A program made the position numbers and the translations under genes. Positions 41,460 through 49,792 of a DNA stretch of 64,000 bases are shown piece after piece. Numbering within the stretch: position 1 is the stretch's first letter; each line of letters starts with the position of its first letter. Under the pieces are notes generated by a model, which did not search any database, was not told where the DNA came from, and saw nothing but the letters and a program-made list of their open reading frames with translations. This stretch comes from a virus. The stretch is taken from IMG/VR virus record IMGVR_UViG_3300023276_000007, positions 1-64,000 of that record. One strand, 5' to 3'.

Positions 41460-41476
41460 ACTAAGGAGACAGTACA

Positions 41477-44400
41477 GTGACTTATGTAAAGCCACAAGTT
41501 AAAGTATTTCAAGAGTTTCAAGCCGCTCCGGAAGCTGTCGTTCAGAACCTGAACGCGTTCGTATTCGGACCGCACTATCAACTCTTTAGATACGCAGAAT
41601 CCTCTGAGAAAGCTTTAGTTAGCTTAGGGGATTATGATAAAGATAACGACACAGATTACTTGTGGCCTAATCAGCCGGCATTGTCTGTCGTTGACCAATC
41701 TTTCACCAAACTTTACGCAGACGATGCGCTTTTAAAGTATATCAGCTTTGCTGAGTCAGCGGTTAACCCGTTGGTTCTTACAAGTGCTAGTGTACGGAAT
41801 AAGCTTAGAGCTGCTCCAAGAATAGGTGCTACTACCTCTGCGGGTAACATTGACGTCACAGTCAGTGGTGTTCACAATGGTGGCGCAAATCTTCCGGAGA
41901 GCTATTACGTCTATCCTGCAGAAAGTTTCATTATCGGCTCAGCAGCCGGTGAATTAAATTATATTACGACTGACGGACTTAAAGGATCTATTGCAGTTCC
42001 TGCAGATGCTACGTTAGCTAACAAGGTTGTAGAAGGCCCGGACGGAGTCGCTTTAGACTTTGACCTTACTGGATTGGCAGTTAACGCTCCAAGACAGATT
42101 GTCGTGGCAGGTGCTTCATCAAGCTTCACACTTACACAGTTGAAGAGCAGAATACCTTCACACATTGCAGATGCAGAAGCAGCCGACGCTCTTAGAGTAA
42201 CGGTAGCAGATGCAGCACTCTCGGTTACATATAACCCAGGAACAAGCAATGAACTCTCTGTCAGCTTCGACATTGGCGGCGGTGGTGACTCAGTCGCTGC
42301 GGCTAGAGCTGCTGTTGTTGCAGTTACAGACATTCTCGAAGATTGGGAAGTAAGTGATATCTCTGGCGACGGACTCGATGCAGTTACTACTGTAGAAGAC
42401 CAAGACGCTGCAGACCTTGTTGCTGCCACTACTAACATCTTAGATGATTATGCGTTCTACACAGTATTCGCTAACTCAATTATCTTTAAGACTGAGAATG
42501 GGTTCAACCGTTCAGCTGGTCTTTTCAAAGACGTCGAAGTCGGTGACAGAATACGTCACGTCGTAACTCCAGTCAGCACAGGTGTCCCTGAAGAAGTCTT
42601 CAGCACAGTTGTTGGTTTCGAGCCAGACATCCTTAACGCTACAGTTTCTGACCAAACACCTGCCGACGACAACGCAGAGAACCAACTAAGCACAGATTTA
42701 AGTGCTGGTGATTCTTCCGTCCTAGCTGGTGGTGGTGATAATCAGAACACTGGACTTCTTGTAGGCGGTAACGCAGCAATCTATCTTCTCGATCAGACTG
42801 CTACTTACGATGACGCTTTCGGAGATCAATCACAAGGTGTAAGCGATCTAGACATCACAGTTACGATCGTAGCAGGCGGAGTTGCCACTAGTGGTAATGT
42901 CACTGCTAACGTCTCTAATGCTTCAGGAACGTACAACCGTACAGGTGTTCCAATAGTTGCAGATGCTAACTACCCTGATGGTAGTATCTATATCGGTAGC
43001 AACATGGTTCTCGCCTTTGACGCTACAGGTGATACTTCTGGATCAGGCGGTGGACCTGACAGAGAATTCAAAGCTGGTGACAGTTATGAAGTATCTGGAG
43101 TCCTTACCCCAGTTAACGCTGTTAACAATCTTATTGTCGAGGGTTCTTACTCTGGTCAGCAAGATACTACTTACAGACTAGAAGTTGTTCGTGGCGGACT
43201 TTTCGATAGAACAGTTGTTGCTCAGCCAGGTGTTAACTACTTCGGTAGAGGCCATAACGCTGTCTACGCTAATACAGTTATTACTTCTGCAGGTCAGCCT
43301 GCTGATACAGAAACCCTCACATTAAATGATGGGTTTAACAGTGTTGTCTTCGAGTTCGATAACAATGCTACTGTTTCTGGTACTAACGTTGCTGTAGTTA
43401 TCGGTGGAACTGCCGCAGACACACTAACTAACTTACTAGCAGCTATCCAAGGAAGTTCTCTTGATGCTCAGGCAATCGAGACTGTCTCTGGTACTGAGAT
43501 CACAGTTACGTCTAACAACCTAGCTAACGACCTCACTTCTGCAGGAACACCAACTAACTACTCTACAGTAGATACCGCACTATCAACTCCGACAGCCTCT
43601 ACGGTTATCGCAGCAGTAGTCGACATCTCTCAGTGGACTGGTGGTGATCTTGATGACGAGTATCGTCTAGTTGTTACTAAAGCAGGTGGTAACCTTGTTT
43701 CGACTGAGTTCGCTCTTGAGTCTAACGCTGGTGATAACCAGAACGGTATTTCCTTCCCAGCCTTCGCTACATCTGTAGACGTCGGTATCAAAGGACTTGC
43801 AATCACTCTTACTGATGGTGGCGCTGTTAACCCAGCCTTCGCTGTAGGTGAGACTTTCGTTCTAGACTTGAGACTCTCAAGACCTAAGCTTAAGATTACA
43901 GACTCTGCAGGTATCGATCAGCAGACTAACGTTGTAGTTGCAGATGGTGACATCATTAACGTCGGACTTAACGGCGTAACTGTTGAATTCCCTTCTAACA
44001 CCAACTCTAACGGTGGAATCGACATTAACGGCGGACTAAGCTTAGGCGACGTCTGGACTATTGAAGCTACTGCAAAAGCAAACGGACCTCTTAAGACTCT
44101 TGTTCTTAGTGAGCCTGTTTCTGATAACGTCGCAGCTGCAATCGACTCAGCAGGAGTTCCGGTACCAATACCTGACCTTTTCGCTATCGACCTGTTCTTG
44201 TTTAGCAACTCAGTCACTATCCCAAGTGAGCAGCGTGATCCTAACGTAGCCGCTGGTTTCTTTAACTGGCAAGGTATTGCAGCAAGCTTGACATCTAACT
44301 CTGGAATAACACTCCAGGATAGCAGATGGGTAGACCCAAGTGACAGTTCTATGCCTTACCTTGAATTATGGCAAGGTTCACTTTATGTAGAGTACAGAGC

Positions 44401-45715
44401 ATTACTCAGAGAGTATACTAGCTCAATCTTCTCTATATCTAACATTGACGATGTGGTCAGTTCACTCGGTCCAATTGTTCCAGACAACCCACTAGCTCTA
44501 GGTGTTTACAAAGCACTACAGAACAGTGCAGATGCTACCGTGTATTTCATGGGAGTTGAATCTGATGATGTTGCTGGATACTCTAAGGTCCTAAGTAAAG
44601 CTACTCTTTCTGATAAGCTTTACAGTCTCGTACCTCTTACGTTCGACGATACAATCCACGGATTGGTTGATGCGCATGTTGACGAGATGTCCACAGAAAA
44701 TCGTAAGAGATGGAGAATAGCATTCCTCGCAGCTGAGACCAGCTTCGAAAACGCAATCCTTTGGGGTGGTAACCATCCTACTAATGGAGTGTGGAACGCT
44801 ACTATCACTGACGATACACGAGCTGTCGGTACTCAATACACAAGAGTTGAGTTCACAGAGTTCGCAAACCTACTAGGTACTGTTGCAGTTGGCGATGAAA
44901 TTCGTTTCAACTTCGATATCGATGCTTGGGGTAACGAGACTCACACGTCAGCTGTCGTAGCAGAATTGGAAAGTAATCAGGTTCTTTACCTCGATGCCGC
45001 CCAGCCAGCCGCGATCACAACTGCAGTGAAGATGGAAATTTACCATCCTCTAAGCACAAGTGAGCAGGCTTCTAAACTTGCAGAAACTTCCGCAGCTTAC
45101 GCCGACAGAAGAATGTATGCAGTTTACCCAGACGTACTGTTTAACGAAGGCGTTGCAGAACCAGGATACTTCGCAGCAGCGGGTGTAGCCGGGTTAGCAA
45201 GCTCAGTAGTTCCTCAGCAAGGGTTAACAAACACTGAAGTAGCAGGGTTCGATGACGTTCCAGCTATCTACAGCATCTTTAGTGAAGATGACCTTAACAC
45301 TATGGCCGAGGGTGGTACATTGATCGTAGCTCAAGAGCTACCAGGTGGTCCGGTATTTATCCGTCACCAGATCTCTACCAACCAACGTAGCGGTGTTCTT
45401 GCTAAGACTGAATTGTCAATGGTTAAAAACTTTGACTCCATCAGTTACTACTTCGCTAACAAACTGTCCCCTTACATTGGTAAGTATAACGTAACTCCAG
45501 CACTTGTTGACCACCTCCGCACAGAGATTCTGTCTGGTATCAACTTCTTGAGTTCATTTACAGGTGTAGGTCTTCTTAGCCCGCAGGTCATTAAGGAAAA
45601 CAGTGAGATAGTTCTCATTCAGCAGCACCCAACGCTCGCTGATACGATTATCGCCAATGTGAACCTGAACTTACCAGCGCCGCTTAACGTAATCGAACTA
45701 CACTTAGTAGTATAA
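41477..45715 (+). CDS. Tail sheath protein, unusually long (1412 aa)
   Basis: GTG start at 41477 with CTAAGGAGAC upstream. The N-terminal domain (TYVKPQVKVFQEFQAAPEAV) and the C-terminal region (FIRHQISTNQRSGVLAKTE through VDHLRTEILSGINFL to the final strand) match contractile sheath proteins, whose C-terminal region forms the inner layer. T4 gp18 is 659 aa, so this protein is about twice as long. The middle (about residues 130-900) is a series of acidic, Asp/Ser/Thr-rich beta modules likely exposed on the tail surface; one, about 615-680, is related to the modules in the protein at 31574. Only one K-x-A site was found by hand. Confidence 0.92.
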   Translation: MTYVKPQVKVFQEFQAAPEAVVQNLNAFVFGPHYQLFRYAESSEKALVSLGDYDKDNDTDYLWPNQPALSVVDQSFTKLYADDALLKYISFAESAVNPLVLTSASVRNKLRAAPRIGATTSAGNIDVTVSGVHNGGANLPESYYVYPAESFIIGSAAGELNYITTDGLKGSIAVPADATLANKVVEGPDGVALDFDLTGLAVNAPRQIVVAGASSSFTLTQLKSRIPSHIADAEAADALRVTVADAALSVTYNPGTSNELSVSFDIGGGGDSVAAARAAVVAVTDILEDWEVSDISGDGLDAVTTVEDQDAADLVAATTNILDDYAFYTVFANSIIFKTENGFNRSAGLFKDVEVGDRIRHVVTPVSTGVPEEVFSTVVGFEPDILNATVSDQTPADDNAENQLSTDLSAGDSSVLAGGGDNQNTGLLVGGNAAIYLLDQTATYDDAFGDQSQGVSDLDITVTIVAGGVATSGNVTANVSNASGTYNRTGVPIVADANYPDGSIYIGSNMVLAFDATGDTSGSGGGPDREFKAGDSYEVSGVLTPVNAVNNLIVEGSYSGQQDTTYRLEVVRGGLFDRTVVAQPGVNYFGRGHNAVYANTVITSAGQPADTETLTLNDGFNSVVFEFDNNATVSGTNVAVVIGGTAADTLTNLLAAIQGSSLDAQAIETVSGTEITVTSNNLANDLTSAGTPTNYSTVDTALSTPTASTVIAAVVDISQWTGGDLDDEYRLVVTKAGGNLVSTEFALESNAGDNQNGISFPAFATSVDVGIKGLAITLTDGGAVNPAFAVGETFVLDLRLSRPKLKITDSAGIDQQTNVVVADGDIINVGLNGVTVEFPSNTNSNGGIDINGGLSLGDVWTIEATAKANGPLKTLVLSEPVSDNVAAAIDSAGVPVPIPDLFAIDLFLFSNSVTIPSEQRDPNVAAGFFNWQGIAASLTSNSGITLQDSRWVDPSDSSMPYLELWQGSLYVEYRALLREYTSSIFSISNIDDVVSSLGPIVPDNPLALGVYKALQNSADATVYFMGVESDDVAGYSKVLSKATLSDKLYSLVPLTFDDTIHGLVDAHVDEMSTENRKRWRIAFLAAETSFENAILWGGNHPTNGVWNATITDDTRAVGTQYTRVEFTEFANLLGTVAVGDEIRFNFDIDAWGNETHTSAVVAELESNQVLYLDAAQPAAITTAVKMEIYHPLSTSEQASKLAETSAAYADRRMYAVYPDVLFNEGVAEPGYFAAAGVAGLASSVVPQQGLTNTEVAGFDDVPAIYSIFSEDDLNTMAEGGTLIVAQELPGGPVFIRHQISTNQRSGVLAKTELSMVKNFDSISYYFANKLSPYIGKYNVTPALVDHLRTEILSGINFLSSFTGVGLLSPQVIKENSEIVLIQQHPTLADTIIANVNLNLPAPLNVIELHLVV

Positions 45716-45730
45716 GGAGAGGTATTAACA

Positions 45731-46219
45731 ATGGCTGATATATTTGGTTATAACAGAGGGGCGAAAGCTAAGCAGGTGTTCTCTTCGGAGAATACTAGAT
45801 TGGACTTCGCCACAGGCGGCGCGGGCTTAGCGGCCAACGCCGGTGGTTACCTTGTACAAAACTGGGCCGTTAACTACGGCCAGCAAGTACAAGAAGTATT
45901 TGAATTAGGTTCTAACGCGCTTTACTGGGTGAAGGGTCGACCGCAAGGTTCTGGCACTATCTCCCGAGTAATCGGACCAGCACCAGCTTCCACAGGTCGT
46001 CAAGGTTTATTCCCACAGGAAGCCTTTGATATTTGTGAAGGTGGCGCAATGTTTAACTTGAACGTCCGAGGCGGTTCTTGTGATAACAACGAGCTGGAAG
46101 GTGTTAACATATCCATGGATGGCTGTGTTATTACTACTATCGGGTTCTCTGCTAACGTTGCAGACGCGCGTGTCATGGAAAATATAGGTTGGCGTTTCGC
46201 TCACCTAGAAGTGGCATAA
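45731..46219 (+). CDS. Tail tube protein
   Basis: 162 aa, right after the sheath and the standard size for a myovirus tube protein. The segment QNWAVNYGQQVQEVFELGSN and the Gly-rich loop preceding it fit the tube beta-barrel fold. ATG preceded by AAGGAGAGG. Terminator follows. Confidence 0.88.
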   Translation: MADIFGYNRGAKAKQVFSSENTRLDFATGGAGLAANAGGYLVQNWAVNYGQQVQEVFELGSNALYWVKGRPQGSGTISRVIGPAPASTGRQGLFPQEAFDICEGGAMFNLNVRGGSCDNNELEGVNISMDGCVITTIGFSANVADARVMENIGWRFAHLEVA

Positions 46220-46243
46220 GTTACCGAACTTAAGTTATTAACG

Positions 46244-46282
46244 ACCGGTAACCGCTCATGAGTGGTTACCGGTTTCTTTTTT
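46244..46282 (+). terminator. Intrinsic terminator after the tube gene
   Basis: A 13-bp stem with one G-U pair (ACCGGTAACCGCT / AGTGGTTACCGGT), loop CATG, then TTTCTTTTTT. It lies 24 bases after the tube stop codon and 14 bases before the next gene. It would reduce downstream expression and favour abundant sheath and tube. Confidence 0.92.
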
Positions 46283-46296
46283 AAAGGATCAGCTAT

Positions 46297-48651
46297 ATGC
46301 CCAGTAAGCTTTACAATGACAATTTTAAAAATTCTACCGGTACTAAAGGCGGTCCTAAAGGATGTCGTGGTGAGTTCAAGCAAGGAATCATCACCAGAGC
46401 ACTACAAGGTCAATTCTCTTATTCTGTAGAAACCGACAAAGGCGAGACTATCACATGTAAGTCTGCAGCTAGTATGGTTTCCAATATTGTAGGTGTGAAG
46501 GACTTAGCAACACTGTCGTCAGGAACTCCGGTAATATTATGGACTGACGCCCCTGGAGCACAGAATGGTGTTATACTGTGTGCCCTACCTACCCATGCTA
46601 AGGGTAAACAAGAAATAACACCTAGACAGTTCTCAGCAGACCCCGAGTCTGGCACAGCTATGTGGAGTAGTCAGTACTACCAAGAGATGTTGAAAAATAG
46701 AGATTTCAAACAAAAGATATTCGCTAACAATGGAAGACCTTTTGATGTAAACCCAGGGGACTGGGGTAAGATAAACGATCACGGAGTCTTCCTAGGTATT
46801 ATGGGAATGACTGCCACTATGCGAGGGTCGCAGCAATGTGCGATTGAAGTGCATACCCTCGACGACCTATTAAGACTCAGAAGCGGCCAGTACCAGCATT
46901 TCTCTTCTTTCGGAGAGCAACACATCTATAATGATGGTGGTAATATATCTGTAGAGATATGCGGATCTTCTAGGCAGCATGAAGTTTCTGGCAAGGACGA
47001 CATCGGTGAAGAGGTTTTCGAAGAGTCGGACGATATTAGCAATGACTATAAAGATTTAAACATCAAACCCAAAGAGGCAGAGGCTACCCTAAAACGTCGT
47101 TTCCAGATGTTCTTCGGACACCTAGGATTGCTACAGATGTTTGTTGCCAACCCTGAAGAGGGTGATGAGAAGTATTCAAGGAAAGCAAAGCATCAAGGAC
47201 TTTTTCATCTTAACATCGCAGACAGCGGGCATCTAGGCGTTACCTCTGCAGCAGGTATGGCGTTTACTCGTGACGATATCATCCCTATACCTAAGAAGCT
47301 TAAAGAACCTTGGGACCCGTCAGGCGACAAGACAGAAGACGGTGAGATCGGAGAAGAGAAGGAACCTTATAAGATACCCCCAGCATTTAAGGGAGGTACT
47401 CATTTACTTGTAAGAGATATGACTGCATGGTCTAGAAAGAATAGTTACCAAAGATTTGACGAGCAAGAAAAGGATTGGTATGTACCCGAAGCAGATGACC
47501 TAGAAACTCCTAAGGATAAGTACGACACGTTATCCAATGGTAAGGAGTCTACAGAAGAGTTCCAGGATAAGAAAGAACTTAGAGCTGGTGTGTATATAAA
47601 CCCAGACGGGTCTGTTACTATTATGGATGCAGCTGGAACACAGCTAGTCCTTGATGGTAAAGGCGGAATGCAGCTTGGTGGAGCAGGTGCTTTAACTTTA
47701 ATGCCCGGAACTAACGTAAATATATTAGGCGGTGACGATGTTGTCATTAAAGCCAAGAATAGCGTAGACATCACAGCTACAGATAAGGATGTACGACTTA
47801 AGGCTGAGAAGAACCTACATAGTTTCTCTAATGGCGGAATACTACTAGAGTCAGCAGGAGAGCAGTCTGGCCATGGCTTTTCAGACGGAACTGACGGTGA
47901 GGCAGTTAATAGTTCTGGTATTGTCCTTAAGGCAGCAGAAAGCTCTATCTTTCTATGGGGGCAGGAAGTACTCTTGTCTGGTATTAGAGGTATTGGCATA
48001 GAAGCTGTGAAGGGTGCCGCTAAAGGTGTCCGTATTGTAGGTGACGTCGTGAGAGCTATTGGCGACCGCATCCTAGCAGCTACTGGTGGAGCGTACTTAC
48101 AGCTAACTGACACACAAGCAGCTCTAGCTGCATCTGGTAACGCTTTCTTAGGTGGTGAGTCTGGCGCAGCTATCGGTGACGGTGGCGAGTATTGGGTGCC
48201 ACTAACTAAAGCAGGTGACGATGTTTCCACACCACAGCTAGTAGGAGCCAGTAGGCAAGAGAAGGCCTTCTCCTTTGATAGCAGGTCTTGGTTAAGTACT
48301 TTTGAAGAAGGACAACGTGATCCTATAAAGTTCACGTTCAGAAGCTCTGACGAGTATGCTACCAATGACTTTGAACTATATCAACTTTCATGGCAGATAC
48401 TTATAGATAAGAGCCCTATGGCACTGACAGATGCCGGCCTCACCTCTAGTGATTCCTGGCAAGAGATTGAAGTTAATGGAACAATGCCATTTCCGGGTAA
48501 AGACAAAATTAACAGTAACGTATATATTGTCCTAACCAGCGGCGAAGAAAACGTCGATGAGAATGGAAAGATGAAGAACCGTGAGTCTATGACAAACGAA
48601 CCACAGTTTCAGAAGACTTCCTTAAACGAATACAAAGTAACGAAAAGGTAG
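46297..48651 (+). CDS. Baseplate central spike/needle protein
   Basis: A protein of 784 aa with the domain order of gp5/VgrG-type spikes: an N-terminal OB-fold like domain (FKQGIITRALQGQFSYSVET ... VILWTDAPGAQNGVILCALP, residues about 25-110), a helical/beta middle domain, and from about 430 a repeated beta-prism region with short strands (GSVTIMDAAGTQLVLDGKGG, NVNILGGDDVVIKAKNSVDI, VRLKAEKNLHSFSNGG) typical of the three-stranded beta-helix. A Gly-rich turn region and C-terminal globular domain follow. It should pierce the outer membrane. No lysozyme motif is obvious. Confidence 0.8.
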   Translation: MPSKLYNDNFKNSTGTKGGPKGCRGEFKQGIITRALQGQFSYSVETDKGETITCKSAASMVSNIVGVKDLATLSSGTPVILWTDAPGAQNGVILCALPTHAKGKQEITPRQFSADPESGTAMWSSQYYQEMLKNRDFKQKIFANNGRPFDVNPGDWGKINDHGVFLGIMGMTATMRGSQQCAIEVHTLDDLLRLRSGQYQHFSSFGEQHIYNDGGNISVEICGSSRQHEVSGKDDIGEEVFEESDDISNDYKDLNIKPKEAEATLKRRFQMFFGHLGLLQMFVANPEEGDEKYSRKAKHQGLFHLNIADSGHLGVTSAAGMAFTRDDIIPIPKKLKEPWDPSGDKTEDGEIGEEKEPYKIPPAFKGGTHLLVRDMTAWSRKNSYQRFDEQEKDWYVPEADDLETPKDKYDTLSNGKESTEEFQDKKELRAGVYINPDGSVTIMDAAGTQLVLDGKGGMQLGGAGALTLMPGTNVNILGGDDVVIKAKNSVDITATDKDVRLKAEKNLHSFSNGGILLESAGEQSGHGFSDGTDGEAVNSSGIVLKAAESSIFLWGQEVLLSGIRGIGIEAVKGAAKGVRIVGDVVRAIGDRILAATGGAYLQLTDTQAALAASGNAFLGGESGAAIGDGGEYWVPLTKAGDDVSTPQLVGASRQEKAFSFDSRSWLSTFEEGQRDPIKFTFRSSDEYATNDFELYQLSWQILIDKSPMALTDAGLTSSDSWQEIEVNGTMPFPGKDKINSNVYIVLTSGEENVDENGKMKNRESMTNEPQFQKTSLNEYKVTKR

Positions 48652-48657
48652 ACCATT

Positions 48658-49404
48658 ATGTCAGACAGTGTAAAAGATAAGATTAGCAAGAAGCTAGGTG
48701 ACGGCGAAAGCCTCGGTAGTGGAGATTTTGCAGAATTCTCTCAGCCTAAGAAAAAAGGCGACGCAGAACTAAGTAGCTCAGTACCTGTAGTAGACAGTGC
48801 TAAAGACGACCCCATCATGGGCGCAGGATCAGATGAAGCTGCACCGACTAACGCCGCAAGGTTGAACTTACATAAGTCTGGTGCCGATTTAGGTATTACT
48901 ATAAACTATGACGAGGTAGAGATTACAGAAGACGATCGTGACGAGTTTCTAAACTGCCTTATAGATAACAAACGATTCACCAGAGAGTTTACCATATTTG
49001 GTGGAAAAGTTACCGGCACCTTAAGAAGCAGAACCTCTGACGAAAGTAGAGCACTTATCTACGAATCTCAAAGAAGAGTTACTATGGGAGAGATCCTATC
49101 CGACTCAGACTATGCAGCTGTTTTCAGAAGAGCTACTATGAGGTTTCAGATACAGCGGTTAAACGCTACAGAGTACCCAGAGGCTAAAGGGCCTTTCTTG
49201 GCACAAGCAACTTTTAAGTCGTTCATGTTGGATGACAAAGCAGCCGAAGCACCTAAGTGGTATGAAGAAGCAGAAACCGCTTGGCAAGGTATGCAAACAG
49301 GACTTGAAGCAGCTATCTTCGCAGAGATACTGAAATTTGAGTATAAATATTGGACAATGGTAGAGAATGCTAATAATCAGGATTTTTGGAATCCCGAAGG
49401 TTAA
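48658..49404 (+). CDS. Tail assembly chaperone, short form (gpG-like)
   Basis: A protein of 248 aa located just before the tape measure gene, the standard place for the chaperone pair. The N-terminal 75 residues are polar and disordered. The folded part (FLNCLIDNKRFTREFTIFGG then KVTGTLRSRTSDESRALIYE) fits the typical 'FGGK...TFRSRT..E' pattern of tail assembly chaperones. A second frame overlaps its end and extends to 49790; a -1 frameshift would produce the long form. The short form ends at TAA 49402-49404. Confidence 0.7.
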   Translation: MSDSVKDKISKKLGDGESLGSGDFAEFSQPKKKGDAELSSSVPVVDSAKDDPIMGAGSDEAAPTNAARLNLHKSGADLGITINYDEVEITEDDRDEFLNCLIDNKRFTREFTIFGGKVTGTLRSRTSDESRALIYESQRRVTMGEILSDSDYAAVFRRATMRFQIQRLNATEYPEAKGPFLAQATFKSFMLDDKAAEAPKWYEEAETAWQGMQTGLEAAIFAEILKFEYKYWTMVENANNQDFWNPEG

Positions 49405-49431
49405 ACCTCGGCCTTCGGGCTCGCCTTCGGG
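49380..49431 (+). promoter_or_regulatory. Candidate -1 programmed frameshift site with stem-loop
   Basis: A five-T run (GATTTTTGG, 49381-49389) lies six codons before the 0-frame stop. The -1 frame is open from 49377 through 49790. The sequence CCCGAAGG at 49393-49400 is complementary to CCTTCGGG at both 49412-49419 and 49424-49431, so an 8-bp GC-rich stem can form a few bases after the slip site. The heptamer T-TTT-TGG is not a perfect X-XXY-YYZ, so efficiency may be modest. Confidence 0.6.
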
Positions 49432-49790
49432 GAATACCTACTAGAGATTCCGAAAAACATAGACACTCGGGAAAGTTCTACGCTACGGTATGTGAGGTTA
49501 TCGAGAGCGACATCCTTCGTGAAGTACGAGGACAGAAGTACACGGGTTTGATGGCAGGAGCCACTCACCCGACTATAGATTATGATAAAGCTATGGGTGT
49601 AGCTATAGATGCCTACTATAGCTTGTTAGAAACGATTCCTTACTTAACAGGAGGAGCCACTAAAGAGGACATGAAGAAGATGGAAAGAGAAAGAGCCGTC
49701 AAGGACTACCACGAGAACGTGGCCTTCGATAAGAGAGACAACTCTACCGAACCTCCACCTGTTTATGACCATAAGAAGGTTGGAGAATAA
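49386..49790 (+). CDS. Tail assembly chaperone, -1 frame extension (gpGT-like T part)
   Basis: 134 codons in the -1 frame relative to the short chaperone. The first codon of this open stretch is TTG with no ribosome binding site, which argues against independent initiation and for fusion by frameshift (about 243 + 134 = 377 aa in total). It begins with a basic arm (RRLNLGLRARLRG) and then a helical domain (FYATVCEVIESDILREVRG) and a charged C-terminus. The tape measure start is 3 bases after its stop. An internal ATG at 49550 is a weaker alternative for separate translation. Confidence 0.6.
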   Translation: MESRRLNLGLRARLRGIPTRDSEKHRHSGKFYATVCEVIESDILREVRGQKYTGLMAGATHPTIDYDKAMGVAIDAYYSLLETIPYLTGGATKEDMKKMERERAVKDYHENVAFDKRDNSTEPPPVYDHKKVGE

Positions 49791-49792
49791 CT

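Noticed and set aside
47445-48365. A 306-aa open frame on the minus strand opposite the spike gene.
   Set aside because: It is fully antisense to the well-supported spike gene, very Ser/Pro-rich, and has no promoter or ribosome binding site. It reflects codon bias of the sense gene.
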